DNA of 64,000 nucleotides from Agrobacterium sp. RAC06 (GTDB lineage Bacteria > Pseudomonadota > Alphaproteobacteria > Rhizobiales > Rhizobiaceae), in contig NZ_CP016500.1 in assembly GCF_001713475.1 (NCBI RefSeq), forward strand, positions 248,001 through 312,000. Reading direction: 5' to 3'. Under the pieces are notes generated by a model, which did not search any database, was not told the DNA's origin, and saw nothing but the letters and a program-made list of their open reading frames with translations. Below, piece after piece: positions 35,942-45,940 of the stretch. A program made the translations under genes and the position numbers. Numbering within the stretch: position 1 is the first letter of the stretch; the number at the start of each line of letters is the position of its first letter.

Positions 35942-37066
35942 ATGTCGAAGATCCTGATGCCCAATCGTCGCCAGTTTCTGATGAACTCAGCCGGTCTCGC
36001 CGGCGCAGCTGCCCTTTCGGGTCTGCTGCCGGCTGGAATGGCACATGCGGCGGGCCTCACGGTCGGCTTCATCTATGTCGGACCGAAGGATGATTTCGGC
36101 TACAACCAGTCGCATGCTGAGGGCGCCGCTGCGGTCAAGGCTATGGAGGGCGTCACGGTAGTCGAAGAGGAGCAGGTTCCCGAAACGGTCGACGTGCAAA
36201 AGACCATGGAGAGCATGATCAGCTTTGATGGTGCAACACTCCTTTTCCCGACCTCCTTCGGCTATTTCGATCCCCACATCCTGGCTCTGGCACCGAAGAA
36301 TCCGGAGGTGCGCTTCCAGCATTGCGGCGGCCTCTGGACGCCGGACAATCCGGCAAATGTCGGCTCTTATTTCGGCTATATCGGCATGGGCCAGTATCTG
36401 AACGGCATTGCGGCCGGCTATGCCACGAAGTCGAAAAAGATAGGTTTCGTGGCAGCGAAGCCCATTCCGCAGGTGCTGTTGAACATCAATTCCTTCCTGC
36501 TCGGCGCGCGTGCCGTAGATCCCTCGATCACCTGCCAGGTCATTTTCACCGGCGAATGGTCGCTGGCGGTCAAGGAGGCGGAGGCCACCAATGCGCTGGC
36601 CGATCAGGGCATCGACGTCATCACCTGCCATGTGGACGGCCCGAAAGTGGCGATGGAGACCGCGGCTGGTCGCGGGATGTATCTGTGTGGCTATCATGCC
36701 AACCAGAGCGCGCTCGCGCCGGACAAGTATCTGACCGGAGCGGAGTGGAACTGGGCCAAGGTCTACACCGACATGGTCAAGACCACGCTTGCGGGCGGCA
36801 CGATCGACAACTTTGTCCGCGGAGGACTGGCAGACGGCTTCATCAAGATGAGCCCGCTCGGACCGGCCGTCAGTGAGGAGGCGCGCACCCGCTTCGAGGC
36901 AGTCCAGGGTGAGATCATGAAGGGCGGCTTCGCGGCGATCACCGGGCCCCTCAAGGACAACAAGGGCAATGTGGTGGCAACCGCCGGGCAGGCTCTGGTT
37001 GAGACCGATGTTGCGCTTGAGAGCATGAACTACCTCGTGGAAGGCGTCGTCGGCTCCACCTCATGA
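35942..37066 (+). CDS. BMP-family ABC transporter substrate-binding protein
   Basis: 374 residues from ATG 35942 (GGGGAA at 35930-35935). The N-terminus has a twin-arginine-like signal (PNRRQFLMNSAGLAGAAAL, cleavage after AHA), then VGFIYVGPKDDFGYNQSHAEGA and VGSYFGYIGMGQYLNGIAAG, typical of basic membrane protein/nucleoside-type binding proteins. Its neighbours make uptake of biuret or related ureides more likely than nucleosides. Confidence 0.9.
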   Translation: MSKILMPNRRQFLMNSAGLAGAAALSGLLPAGMAHAAGLTVGFIYVGPKDDFGYNQSHAEGAAAVKAMEGVTVVEEEQVPETVDVQKTMESMISFDGATLLFPTSFGYFDPHILALAPKNPEVRFQHCGGLWTPDNPANVGSYFGYIGMGQYLNGIAAGYATKSKKIGFVAAKPIPQVLLNINSFLLGARAVDPSITCQVIFTGEWSLAVKEAEATNALADQGIDVITCHVDGPKVAMETAAGRGMYLCGYHANQSALAPDKYLTGAEWNWAKVYTDMVKTTLAGGTIDNFVRGGLADGFIKMSPLGPAVSEEARTRFEAVQGEIMKGGFAAITGPLKDNKGNVVATAGQALVETDVALESMNYLVEGVVGSTS

Positions 37067-37094
37067 CAGAACAGCGCGAACAGGAGGCCAGTTC

Positions 37095-38204
37095 ATGAGC
37101 CTGCAGGTCGATCAGATGGCGCCACTTGACCGACGGACCGGCTTCCTGAACGAGGCCGGTGCCCGCCGTATCGAAGCGGTCCTTCTGCCCATGGCAGCCC
37201 TGCTTGCGGGAATGCTGGCCTTCGCAATCTTCCTTCTTCTGCTAGGCAAGTCACCGGTCGAATTCTATGGGCTTGTCTTGAAGGCGGGCTTCGGCACCGC
37301 CTTCTCCTGGACGAACACCCTGACGCGCGCAGCACCGCTGCTTCTGGCAGCGCTCTGCGTTGCACTGCCGGCCCGCCTCGGGCTCGTCATCATCGGTGGC
37401 GAGGGCGCGATCGTGCTTGGGGGCGTCGCGGCAGGCGCCGTCGCCATGCTGATGCCGGGCCTTCCGGCTGTTATCGGCATCACCCTCATGGCGGTTGCCG
37501 GCATGGCGGTCGGCGGCTTCTGGATTGGCACGGTCGGTGCACTTCGCCACCTGCGCGGTGTGAATGAGACGATCTCAAGCCTGCTGATGGCCTATATCGC
37601 AATTGCCCTGATGAACCACCTGATCGAGGGCCCCTTTCGTGATCCAGCAAGCCTCAACAAGCCTTCCACTGCACCGCTGCCCGAAACCTGGCAGATCGGC
37701 GAGATGCCAGGCATCGGCGTCCACTGGGGGCTTGCCCTTGGCATTCTCGCCTGTATCCTCGCCTGGATACTGATTGAGCGGACCACCATCGGATTTGCGG
37801 CACGCATCGTTGGAGGCAACGTCCGTGCGGCAGAAATCCAGGGGCTTCCGGCGGGCACTCTCGCCATCGGCTTCACGGCGCTTGGCGGCGCCTTCGCAGG
37901 GCTGGCCGGCATGATCGAGGTCGCAGCGATCCACGGCTCGGCCAATGCCTCGCTTGCGGCGGGCTACGGCTATACGGGCATCCTCATTGCCTTTCTCGCC
38001 CGCCACAACGGGCTCGCCATCATCCCGGCCGCCATTCTGTTTGCCGGCATCGAGGCGTCGAGTGGTCTCATACAGAGACGGATGGATTTGCCGGATGCGA
38101 CTGTACTGGTCCTTGAGGGCATGGTCTTCATCGCCATCCTCTTGACTGACACGCTGCAGGGTCGCGTCCGCTTCCTCACTTTCCTCGAAAGGAGGCAGAC
38201 ATGA
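37095..38204 (+). CDS. ABC transporter permease (BPD_transp_2, nucleoside type) I
   Basis: 369 residues with about nine to ten membrane spans of the ribose/branched-chain amino-acid permease family (LIIGGEGAIVLGGVAAGAVAML, VNETISSLLMAYIAIALMNHL, VGGNVRAAEIQGLP). It is the larger permease subunit and follows the binding protein by 28 bases with AGGAGG at 37080-37085. It overlaps the second permease by four bases. Confidence 0.9.
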   Translation: MSLQVDQMAPLDRRTGFLNEAGARRIEAVLLPMAALLAGMLAFAIFLLLLGKSPVEFYGLVLKAGFGTAFSWTNTLTRAAPLLLAALCVALPARLGLVIIGGEGAIVLGGVAAGAVAMLMPGLPAVIGITLMAVAGMAVGGFWIGTVGALRHLRGVNETISSLLMAYIAIALMNHLIEGPFRDPASLNKPSTAPLPETWQIGEMPGIGVHWGLALGILACILAWILIERTTIGFAARIVGGNVRAAEIQGLPAGTLAIGFTALGGAFAGLAGMIEVAAIHGSANASLAAGYGYTGILIAFLARHNGLAIIPAAILFAGIEASSGLIQRRMDLPDATVLVLEGMVFIAILLTDTLQGRVRFLTFLERRQT

Positions 38205-39124
38205 CTGACGATATCGGCCTGTGGGGCGTGCCTCTTGCAATCCTTGGCGGCGCGATCCGTGTCTCCACGCCGTTCATATTCGTCTCCATCGGCGAGTGCC
38301 TGACGGAACGATCGGGGCGTATCAATCTTGGACTCGAGGGCACTCTGGTCTTCGGCGCCATGAGTGGATATGCGGTCGCCTATCACACGGGATCGCCCTG
38401 GCTCGGCACCTTGGCCGCCGCCTTCTCCGGCCTGCTCTTCGGCCTTCTGCATGGCTGGCTTTGCCGCCTGCCGCGCGTCAACGACATCGCCATCGGCATC
38501 GCGCTGATGATCTTCGGCACGGGCCTCGCCTTCTTGTTCGGCAAGCCCTACGTGCAGCCCGTCGCACCGGACCTGCCGGCCATCCCGCTCGGCTTCTGGT
38601 CAAGCCTGCCGCAGGTGCAAGCGGCACTGAATGTCAATGTGCTGTTCCTCGCGGGCATCGTGCTCGCATTCGCCACGGCCTGGATGCTGAAGAATACCCG
38701 CGTTGGGCTGACGATCCGCGTGACCGGCGACAGCGCAGATGCAGCGCGCGCACTTGGCATCGACGTCAACCGGGTGCGGCTCTGGAGTACAGCGGCCGGC
38801 GGTGCGCTTGCCGGTGTGGGTGGCGCCTATCTCTCGCTCTATTATCCCGGCAGCTGGAACGAAGGCATCTCCTCCGGCCAGGGGCTGATGGCGGTGGCAC
38901 TGGTGATCTTTGCCCGCTGGAATCCGGTCAACTGCCTCTATGCCTCACTGCTGTTTGGCGGCGCCGGCGCGCTCGGTCCGGCGTTGCAATCCGTCGGCAT
39001 CACCAGCGGCTACTATCTCTTTTATGCGGCCCCTTACGTGCTCACCCTGGGGCTTCTGGTTGCGACCAGCTCGCGCGGCCGCGCCATGCCATCAGCACCC
39101 GGCGAGCTCAGCATCGTCAAGTAA
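38201..39124 (+). CDS. ABC transporter permease (BPD_transp_2, nucleoside type) II
   Basis: 307 residues with about eight spans: [21 protein letters not shown] at the start and [20 protein letters not shown] before the last helices, both typical of the second permease of BMP-type importers. It overlaps the first permease by four bases. The biuret hydrolase gene follows 44 bases later. Confidence 0.9.
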   Translation: MTDDIGLWGVPLAILGGAIRVSTPFIFVSIGECLTERSGRINLGLEGTLVFGAMSGYAVAYHTGSPWLGTLAAAFSGLLFGLLHGWLCRLPRVNDIAIGIALMIFGTGLAFLFGKPYVQPVAPDLPAIPLGFWSSLPQVQAALNVNVLFLAGIVLAFATAWMLKNTRVGLTIRVTGDSADAARALGIDVNRVRLWSTAAGGALAGVGGAYLSLYYPGSWNEGISSGQGLMAVALVIFARWNPVNCLYASLLFGGAGALGPALQSVGITSGYYLFYAAPYVLTLGLLVATSSRGRAMPSAPGELSIVK

Positions 39125-39168
39125 ACAGTGCCGCAGCTGCGGCAAGCGACAAGCGAATGGAGACCGAG

Positions 39169-39846
39169 ATGACCACCATTCAGGCCGATCCTTATCTCTG
39201 GCCCTACAATGGAGATCTGAGACCGGACAACACGGCTCTGATCATCATCGACATGCAGACGGATTTCTGCGGACCAGGCGGCTATGTCGACAAAATGGGC
39301 TATGATATTGGGCTCACCCGCGCACCGATCGAGCCGATCAAGGCCGTGCTTCAGGCTATGCGTGACAAGGGCTACCACGTCATACACACCCGCGAGGGTC
39401 ACCGGCCGGACCTTTCCGACCTGCCGCCGAACAAGCGCTGGCGTTCACAACAAATCGGCGCTGGCATTGGCGATGCGGGTCCCTGCGGACGCATTCTTGT
39501 ACGCGGCGAGCCGGGCTGGGAGATCATCGACGAACTGAAACCCCTGGATGGTGAGCCTATCATCGACAAACCGGGCAAAGGCTCATTCTGCGCCACCGAC
39601 CTCGAACTTCTCCTGCGTACCCGAGGTATAGAGAACATCGTGCTTTCGGGCATCACCACCGATGTCTGCGTGCACACCACCATGCGCGAGGCGAATGATC
39701 GCGGTTTCGAGTGCCTGCTTCTCGAAGACTGTTGTGCGGCGACAGATCCCGGCAACCATGCGGCTGCGATCAAGATGGTGAAGATGCAGGGCGGCGTCTT
39801 CGGCGCAGTTTCCGACAGTGGTAAGTTTGTCGAGGCCCTGCCATGA
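39169..39846 (+). CDS. biuH: Biuret amidohydrolase (isochorismatase-like cysteine hydrolase)
   Basis: I start at ATG 39169 with GGAG six bases upstream; the long open frame before it is a shadow of the permease gene. 225 residues. From memory it is very close to the biuret hydrolase of Rhizobium leguminosarum: the triad D28 (IIIDMQTDF), K134 ([10 protein letters not shown]) and C167 (TTDVCVHTT) sits exactly eight positions before the D36-K142-C175 I recall for that enzyme. It would convert biuret to allophanate and ammonia. Allophanate hydrolase is encoded downstream. I could not run a search. Confidence 0.82.
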   Translation: MTTIQADPYLWPYNGDLRPDNTALIIIDMQTDFCGPGGYVDKMGYDIGLTRAPIEPIKAVLQAMRDKGYHVIHTREGHRPDLSDLPPNKRWRSQQIGAGIGDAGPCGRILVRGEPGWEIIDELKPLDGEPIIDKPGKGSFCATDLELLLRTRGIENIVLSGITTDVCVHTTMREANDRGFECLLLEDCCAATDPGNHAAAIKMVKMQGGVFGAVSDSGKFVEALP

Positions 39847-41381
39847 GCACCAACGCTCAGCAGCCCAAGGCACTGACACGCGCGATCGCGGTGGAAACGG
39901 TCGGCATGACGATGCGGTTTGGAACGTTCACCGCGCTGAACGACGTCTCGCTGAAGGTCAAAGCGGGCTCCTTCCATGTCCTGCTCGGCGAAAACGGTGC
40001 GGGCAAATCGACCCTCGTCAAATGCATGATGGGCTTTTATCGTCCGACGTCCGGCCAGATGATGGTCGCTGACCACGAGGTGCAGGTCCGAGACCCGCGC
40101 GACGCCCACGATCTGGGCCTCGGCATGGTCTACCAGCATTTCACGCTTGTGCCCTCACTGACGGCGGCAGAGAACCTGGTGATCAGCCGGGCGGATGTGC
40201 CGGCCCACATCGACTGGGGCAAGGAGCGCACTGACCTTTCAGCATTCATGGAAAGAATGCCCTTCACCGTGCCGCTGGACGTGCCCGTCGGACGGCTTGC
40301 GGCGGGCGAGAAGCAGAAGCTGGAACTCTTGAAGCAGCTTTATCTCGGACGCCGATTTCTCATTCTGGACGAGCCGACCTCGGTGTTGACGCCCTCGGAG
40401 GCCGACGAGTTGCTCGGCATGGTGCGCGGCCTGACCACGGCTGGCGAACTCACCTGCCTGATGATTTCACACAAGTTCCGCGAGGTGACGGCCTTTGCTG
40501 ACGCAGTTTCGGTATTGCGCCGCGGCGAGTATGTCGGGGGTGGCAAGGTGGCTGACCTGACGACCGCAGAGATGGCGGCGATGATGATAGGCGAGAAGGA
40601 ATTGATGCGGCCTGCGGCCCGCACCCCAATGAACGGCGCACCGGTGCTGACCGTCTCCAGCGTCAAGGCGCCGGATCGGTCGGGGCTCAAGACCATCGCC
40701 ATCGATGACCTTGCGGTGCGGGCCGGAGAAATCGTTGGCATTGCCGGCATTTCCGGAAACGGGCAGATGGAACTGATGGAGATCCTGTCGGGGCAGCGGC
40801 CGCTGTCTGCGGGAAGTGTGGAGGTCTGTGGCACGCCGTTTCGCGCCACCCGTGGCGAGATGCGGGCGTTGAATGTGCGCACGCTGCCGGAAGAGCCCTT
40901 GCGCAATGCCTGCGCTCCAAAGATGAGCGTAGCCGAAAACATCTTCTTTCGCGATTTCGATTTCGTGGCAGAAAAGCGCAAATTCTGGCTGGATCGGCGC
41001 CGTATGGCCGCGCTGGCAGCCCGGCTGATTGGCGATTACAAGGTCAAGACTGCGTCGCTGGACACGCCAATCGCATCCCTTTCCGGCGGCAATGTTCAGC
41101 GTGCCGTGCTGGCCCGCGAGCTGAGTGGAACCGTTGACCTGCTGTTGATCGCCAATCCCTGCTTCGGTCTCGATTTCTCGGCCGTGGCGGAAATCCGCGC
41201 GCGCATCATGGCGGCGCGCAACGGAGGTGCTGCCGTCTTGCTGATCAGCGAGGATCTTGATGAGATCCTCGAACTCTCCGACCGCATCCTTGTCATGTCG
41301 GAAGGCGCAATCGTCTTTGAGACGCAAGCTGACGGAGCCGATATCGGGGAGATTGGAAGACATATGGCAGGACATCACTGA
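39843..41381 (+). CDS. ABC transporter ATP-binding protein with two ATPase domains (RbsA/nucleoside type)
   Basis: 512 residues in two ABC domains. The first has Walker [11 protein letters not shown]-loop [11 protein letters not shown] and Walker [12 protein letters not shown]. The second is degenerate in its P-loop ([11 protein letters not shown]), as usual in this family, with [17 protein letters not shown]. It powers the BMP-type importer. It overlaps biuH by four bases, and its last base is the first base of the next start codon. Confidence 0.92.
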   Translation: MSTNAQQPKALTRAIAVETVGMTMRFGTFTALNDVSLKVKAGSFHVLLGENGAGKSTLVKCMMGFYRPTSGQMMVADHEVQVRDPRDAHDLGLGMVYQHFTLVPSLTAAENLVISRADVPAHIDWGKERTDLSAFMERMPFTVPLDVPVGRLAAGEKQKLELLKQLYLGRRFLILDEPTSVLTPSEADELLGMVRGLTTAGELTCLMISHKFREVTAFADAVSVLRRGEYVGGGKVADLTTAEMAAMMIGEKELMRPAARTPMNGAPVLTVSSVKAPDRSGLKTIAIDDLAVRAGEIVGIAGISGNGQMELMEILSGQRPLSAGSVEVCGTPFRATRGEMRALNVRTLPEEPLRNACAPKMSVAENIFFRDFDFVAEKRKFWLDRRRMAALAARLIGDYKVKTASLDTPIASLSGGNVQRAVLARELSGTVDLLLIANPCFGLDFSAVAEIRARIMAARNGGAAVLLISEDLDEILELSDRILVMSEGAIVFETQADGADIGEIGRHMAGHH

Positions 41382-42046
41382 TGGCAGTTATCAAGGCACG
41401 CCCCTTCGACATAACGATCACCCCGGAACAGACCGCACTCGTCGTCATCGACATGCAGCGCGACTTCATCGAACCGGGCGGCTTCGGCGCCACGCTCGGC
41501 AATGACGTCACGCTTCTGCAGGCGATCATCCCTGCCACAGCGCGGCTGATTGAGGGTTTTCGCCGTGCCGGCCTGCCGGTGATCCACACGCGCGAATGCC
41601 ATGCATCAGACCTTTCGGACTGCCCGCCTGCCAAGCGGGCGCGTGGAAAACCATCACTGCGCATCGGTGATCCCGGTCCGATGGGACGCATCCTGATTGC
41701 AGGCGAAGACGGCGCCGATATCGTCGCTGCCCTTGCCCCTCTGCCTGGCGAACCGGTCATCGACAAACCCGGCAAGGGCGCGTTCTACGCGACCCATCTT
41801 GGCGAAATTCTGCAGGAGAAGGGCATTTCCCAGCTCGTCTTTGCCGGCGTGACCACGGAGGTCTGCGTACAGACCACCATGCGCGAGGCGAACGACCGCG
41901 GCTATGAGTGCCTTCTCGCGACCGACGCCACCGAAAGCTATTTCCCCGAATTCAAGAAGGCCGCCATCGACATGATGACCGCACAAGGCGCGATCGTCGG
42001 CTGGGCGGCGACAGTGGACCAGATTGTCGAGGCCCTCGATGCGTGA
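41381..42046 (+). CDS. Second isochorismatase-like cysteine hydrolase (candidate triuret or related ureide hydrolase)
   Basis: 221 residues, a paralogue of the biuret hydrolase in the same operon. Its triad is intact: D24 ([14 protein letters not shown]), K129 ([13 protein letters not shown]) and C162 ([15 protein letters not shown]). The substrate loop differs ([16 protein letters not shown] in place of [16 protein letters not shown]), so the substrate probably differs. Known relatives include triuret hydrolase, which feeds biuret into the same path, and N-carbamoylsarcosine amidase and ureidoacrylate hydrolase. Triuret is the inference that best fits the context. Confidence 0.8.
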   Translation: MAVIKARPFDITITPEQTALVVIDMQRDFIEPGGFGATLGNDVTLLQAIIPATARLIEGFRRAGLPVIHTRECHASDLSDCPPAKRARGKPSLRIGDPGPMGRILIAGEDGADIVAALAPLPGEPVIDKPGKGAFYATHLGEILQEKGISQLVFAGVTTEVCVQTTMREANDRGYECLLATDATESYFPEFKKAAIDMMTAQGAIVGWAATVDQIVEALDA

Positions 42047-42371
42047 GACCCTGCACATGGAACAGTTCCTGGCGAGCCGCTGGAAGGAAGCCCCCTTCGA
42101 ACATTTTCGCGATGGTGTGGAGATTTGCCGTCTCATCCAGGGCGAACCGGAACTGGCGCTCTTGCGCTATGCACCGGGCGCCAGCGTGCCGCAGCACCGG
42201 CATACGGGGCTGGAGACCATTCTGGTATTGGAGGGCTCGCAAAGCGACGAGAACGGCCACTATGGGCCAGGCTCGCTTGTCGCCAACCCGGAAGGCACGG
42301 TGCATTCCGTCTCCTCGGCAGAAGGCTGTGTCGTCCTCATCCAGTGGACGAAGCCGGTTGAAATCCTGTGA
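42039..42371 (+). CDS. Cupin-domain protein (ChrR-like cupin)
   Basis: 110 residues from ATG 42039, which overlaps the previous stop by eight bases. The single cupin barrel has the metal motif [21 protein letters not shown] with two His and a Glu, and a second part [16 protein letters not shown]. It could bind a metal and a small molecule, as a sensor or an auxiliary enzyme of the ureide path. It is coupled on both sides, so a role in this operon is likely though unknown. Confidence 0.8.
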   Translation: MRETLHMEQFLASRWKEAPFEHFRDGVEICRLIQGEPELALLRYAPGASVPQHRHTGLETILVLEGSQSDENGHYGPGSLVANPEGTVHSVSSAEGCVVLIQWTKPVEIL

Positions 42372-44191
42372 CATCTGAAAGTGCCGTCATGAACATAATG
42401 ACAATGCCCTTCACCCTGAAGCATCTGCATAGCGCCTATGCCGCCGGCCTCAGCCCAGTGACTGTGATCGAGGAGGTCTATCGGCGCGTCGAAGAGGCTG
42501 ACGATCCTGGTATCTTCATCCATCTGGCACCGAAGGAAGTAATGCTTGCAGCCGCCGCAGCCCTTGGCCCCTACGATCCAGCGCGGCCGCTTTACGGTAT
42601 ACCCTTCGCGGTTAAGGACAATATCGATGTCGCGGGCATGCCGACCACCTGCGCCTGCCCGGCCTTCGAATATGCCGCAACGGCTGATGCTTTCGTGGTG
42701 GCGAAACTGAAAGCCGCCGGTGCGCTTCCGATTGGCAAGACCAATCTCGACCAGTTCGCCACCGGCCTTGTTGGCGTGCGCTCCCCCTATCCGATCCCAA
42801 AGAACGCCATTGATCCCTCCATCGTGCCGGGCGGTTCCAGCAGCGGCTCGGCCGTGGCTGTGGCGCGTGGCATTGTGCCCTTTGCTCTTGGAACGGATAC
42901 AGCCGGCTCCGGCCGCGTGCCAGCCGCGCTCAACAATATTGTCGGGCTGAAGCCGACGCTCGGCACACTGTCTGCCACCGGCATGGTGCCGGCCTGCCGC
43001 ACGCTCGACACCATCTCGATCTTCACCTTGACTGTCCCGGATGCTTTCGCGGTCTATATGGCAACCGCCGGCTATGACGAGGCCGACGCCTATTCCCGCG
43101 ATCTTGCAGCCCCCTTCCTGGAAGTCCCGGGGGCGGGCTTCAGCATCGGCGTTCCCGATATAGCCTCGCGCCGCTTCTTTGGCGATGTCGTCCAGCAAGG
43201 ATCCTTCGAGGCGGTGATTGCTGTTTTGGAGGGTATGGGACACCGCATCGTGCCTCTCGATTTCACTCCGCTCTATCGCATCGCCGAATTGCTCTACGAG
43301 GGTGCATGGGTGGCGGAGCGTTATGCGGCCATAGAACAAGTGATCCGCACCATGCCCGATGCGCTTTTTCCGGTGACCCGCGGGATCATCGGACGGGCTG
43401 AAACCTTAACCGCGTCAGATGCCTTCCGTGACATCTACCGACTTGCCGATCTCAAGCGCAAGGCAGCCCCATTGATCGCCGCGGCGGACCTCCTTTGTGT
43501 CCCCACCATTCCGTGCTTCTTCAGCGTCACGGATCTGACACAGGATCCTGTCAGGCCGAATTCGAAGCTCGGCACATACACAAACTTTGTCAACCTGCTG
43601 GATCTATGTGGGATCGCCGTGCCGGTCGCGACGCGCACCGACGGAAGACCTGGAAGCGTGACCCTGCTAGGTGCTGCCGGGCTGGATGGCCGCATCGCTG
43701 GCATAGCGGCCAGCCTGCAGGTTGAAGCCTCCCCTCCACTTGGTGCCACAGGCTGGGAGCTAGAGCCGATCGATGCCCTTCCCCCGGCCGCCGGCCCAGC
43801 CGAGATCGCAATCGCACTGGTCGGCGCCCATATGCGCGGCCTGCCGCTCAACGGCGAGATCACCCGTCTTGGTGGCCGCTTTCTTGCGCAGCGCCAAACC
43901 GCACCCGAATACCGCTTGCACGCACTTGCTGGCGGACCGCCTCAGCGGCCGGGGCTCGTCCGGGTGAACGAGGGTGGACAGGCGATTGCGCTTGAGGTCT
44001 GGGCGCTCCCCCTCGACCAGTTCGGTTCCTTCATGACAGGTGTTCCTTCGCCGCTCTCGATCGGGACCGTAAGGCTTGATGACGGATCTGCCGTCAAGGG
44101 CTTCCTCTGTGAACCGGCCGGCCTCCGGGGGGCCGAGGACATTACACCACTCGGCGGCTGGCGCGCCTTCCTGGCCGCAGCGTCCAGATAG
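42368..44191 (+). CDS. atzF: Allophanate hydrolase (AtzF type)
   Basis: 607 residues. The N-terminal amidase-signature domain has the catalytic Lys K83 (IPFAVKDNIDVAG), the cis-Ser loop GGSSSGSA (155-162) and the nucleophile S181 (GTDTAGSGRVPAA). The C-terminal domain from about 450 (VGAHMRGLPLNGEITRLGG, TAPEYRLHAL, TPLGGWRAF) is the one found in allophanate hydrolases. There is no biotin-dependent urea carboxylase, so the source of allophanate is biuret. It releases ammonia and CO2. The GTG at 42368 overlaps the cupin stop; ATG 42389 is an alternative start. Confidence 0.9.
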   Translation: MTSESAVMNIMTMPFTLKHLHSAYAAGLSPVTVIEEVYRRVEEADDPGIFIHLAPKEVMLAAAAALGPYDPARPLYGIPFAVKDNIDVAGMPTTCACPAFEYAATADAFVVAKLKAAGALPIGKTNLDQFATGLVGVRSPYPIPKNAIDPSIVPGGSSSGSAVAVARGIVPFALGTDTAGSGRVPAALNNIVGLKPTLGTLSATGMVPACRTLDTISIFTLTVPDAFAVYMATAGYDEADAYSRDLAAPFLEVPGAGFSIGVPDIASRRFFGDVVQQGSFEAVIAVLEGMGHRIVPLDFTPLYRIAELLYEGAWVAERYAAIEQVIRTMPDALFPVTRGIIGRAETLTASDAFRDIYRLADLKRKAAPLIAAADLLCVPTIPCFFSVTDLTQDPVRPNSKLGTYTNFVNLLDLCGIAVPVATRTDGRPGSVTLLGAAGLDGRIAGIAASLQVEASPPLGATGWELEPIDALPPAAGPAEIAIALVGAHMRGLPLNGEITRLGGRFLAQRQTAPEYRLHALAGGPPQRPGLVRVNEGGQAIALEVWALPLDQFGSFMTGVPSPLSIGTVRLDDGSAVKGFLCEPAGLRGAEDITPLGGWRAFLAAASR

Positions 44192-44285
44192 AGTGATGAT
44201 CACAAGCCTCAACCGTAGCGACTTGCCGGAACAACAGTCGCCCGACATCCTGTCACCTCAGGAATGGCTGTGAGGATAAAAAAGA

Positions 44286-44316
44286 AGGCCAACAACTCAC
44301 GAGCCTCTGTTGGCCT
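44286..44316 (-). terminator. Rho-independent terminator pointing left, without its gene
   Basis: Perfect nine-base arms AGGCCAACA and TGTTGGCCT with a 13-base loop. On the minus strand they are followed by TCTTTTTT, an ideal U tract. No minus-strand gene ends here. It could work bidirectionally for atzF, though no T run lies on the plus side. Confidence 0.7.
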
Positions 44317-44603
44317 CCGCGCAAATGCATGAGGTGGGGCAAGAGGTCGGTTTCGAGCCCTCCGCTCTCTCGCGCGCCTTTCGCCGCCTGACCGGCATGA
44401 ATTTCTCCGACTACAGCCGTTCCGTTCGTGTCTGGCGCGCACGAATCCTGCTGAGCGAGACCCAGACGTCGATTACTGATATCTGCTTCGAGGCGGGCTT
44501 CAACAATCTATCGAACTTCAATCGCACCTTCCGTTTTGAGACGGGTCTCACGCCCCGGGCCTATCGAAAGGCGGCAAGGATCAGGGCTAAGTCGCTCGTC
44601 TGA
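44310..44603 (+). pseudogene. AraC-family regulator, C-terminal HTH remnant
   Basis: The 97-codon frame holds the AraC double helix-turn-helix: HEVGQEVGFEPSALSRAFRRLTGMNFSDYSR, then TSITDICFEAGFNNLSNFNRTFRFETGLTPRAYRK. The sensor domain (about 200 residues) and part of the first helix are absent. The remnant begins within the hairpin of the orphan terminator, so the gene was probably cut there by rearrangement. It might still be translated as a small DNA-binding protein. Confidence 0.6.
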
Positions 44604-44795
44604 CCCTCGATCGGGTTGGTGGATTGAATTTTTGAGCGATATCAGACGATGCTCAAGCTTGGTCGGACCTGTCTCCCCCGTGTCCTGGTTCCCCGCTTTG
44701 TCCAAGTCTTTGCCAAGACTTCGCCTCTGTAACCTTCCCCCTCGGCTATCATCCTCTTTTGTCGCGTCAGCGAGGTTAAGGGAGGATCAGGTCAC

Positions 44796-45893
44796 ATGGA
44801 AGGTAATCAGACCGATACAAAACTGGCTTCGGTGTTGCGGTTCACACCGCATCGGGCCGAGCCGATTGTGCTGGACGAAAAGGAGATCGCCGCCAGTGGC
44901 TCTGCGCTATCGGTGAGGGAAGTGCATGACGTGCTGGAGCAGGCCTGGCACGATATCCGCAACGGTCGGGCACTGGGGCATAAGTCCGTGCTGTCGCTTC
45001 CCGAGGAGGCGTTCTGGCGCGAGGCAGGTTATCAAAGCCGACCAAAAGAGTTTGCCGGTGAGAGGCTCGGCTGGAAGCTCTCCTGCCTCTATGGTGCAAA
45101 TCCCGAATTTGCCGGGGTCAAGGTCATCGGTGCCAATGCCTTCAACCGGCATTTCGGCCTTCGACGCTCCAGATCGACCTATATTCTCATGGAGAAATTC
45201 TCCATGCAGCCGCTCGCAATCATCGATGCGACCGCGCTTTCGGCAGCACGTACCGGTGCTTATGCCGCTCAGGTGCTTCGTCTTTGTCCGATCGAAAAAG
45301 ATCAGATTACGGTGTTTCTGTTCGGTGCGGGGCCAGTTGCAAAGGCAATCCTCGCTTCGCTGGCGGATTGCACAGCCCGTCAAATTGGCCGCGTCTATCT
45401 CAAGGCAAGGAGGCTTGAAAGCGCAAAGGCGCTGCAAGCCTCGCTCTCCATGACACTGCCCTTCGATGTCGTCGCTGTCGAAGACAACGGTTTTCTGGCG
45501 GAAGCTGATTTCGTCATCACAGCCACAAATTCCGACCGTCCGGTTTTCGGTGATCACGAGCTCAGGCACGACGCCTGTCTTCTGCATCTGGGGGGCGACG
45601 AAGTGCCAGCCGAGACCTTGCGCCGGATCCTTAGGCAGGGTCAGGTTGGCTGCGATGATCTGGCAACCGTCTCCAGGCGAAACTCGCAGAGCCTTGCCTT
45701 GCAGTTCTCAAGGGTGGGCGGCTCGCTTGAAGCACTCGGGCCCCATCTTGGCATTCTGGAGCTATCGAAGACCAAAGACTGGCGTGTTCAGCCAGGTGCG
45801 CCGCTCTCTGTCACCTGTGTCGGTCTGCCAGTGCTTGATCTCTATGTGGTGGCGGCACTCTTCCAAAAGTATCGGGCAAATCGCGAGATTTAA
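44796..45893 (+). CDS. Ornithine cyclodeaminase/mu-crystallin family protein
   Basis: 365 residues, slightly longer than usual, with GGGAGG at 44780-44785. Family marks are LGWKLSCLYGANPEFAGVKVIGANAFN, the helix TALSAARTGAYAAQVL, the NAD-binding FLFGAGPVAKAIL and LHLGGDEVPAETL. Members act as ornithine cyclodeaminases, ketimine reductases or opine/siderophore dehydrogenases. It shares a direction with the MmgE/PrpD gene 47 bases later. Substrate unknown. Confidence 0.83.
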   Translation: MEGNQTDTKLASVLRFTPHRAEPIVLDEKEIAASGSALSVREVHDVLEQAWHDIRNGRALGHKSVLSLPEEAFWREAGYQSRPKEFAGERLGWKLSCLYGANPEFAGVKVIGANAFNRHFGLRRSRSTYILMEKFSMQPLAIIDATALSAARTGAYAAQVLRLCPIEKDQITVFLFGAGPVAKAILASLADCTARQIGRVYLKARRLESAKALQASLSMTLPFDVVAVEDNGFLAEADFVITATNSDRPVFGDHELRHDACLLHLGGDEVPAETLRRILRQGQVGCDDLATVSRRNSQSLALQFSRVGGSLEALGPHLGILELSKTKDWRVQPGAPLSVTCVGLPVLDLYVVAALFQKYRANREI

Positions 45894-45940
45894 GAACTGG
45901 GTATTTGCGCATTCCGCGCTGACCTGAGAGGGAGGACGTC

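Noticed and set aside
38221..39168. Long open frame running into the biuret hydrolase gene from upstream (541 codons in total)
   Set aside because: The part before 39169 is the other frame of the permease gene 38201-39124. A ribosome site and the conserved protein start are at 39169.
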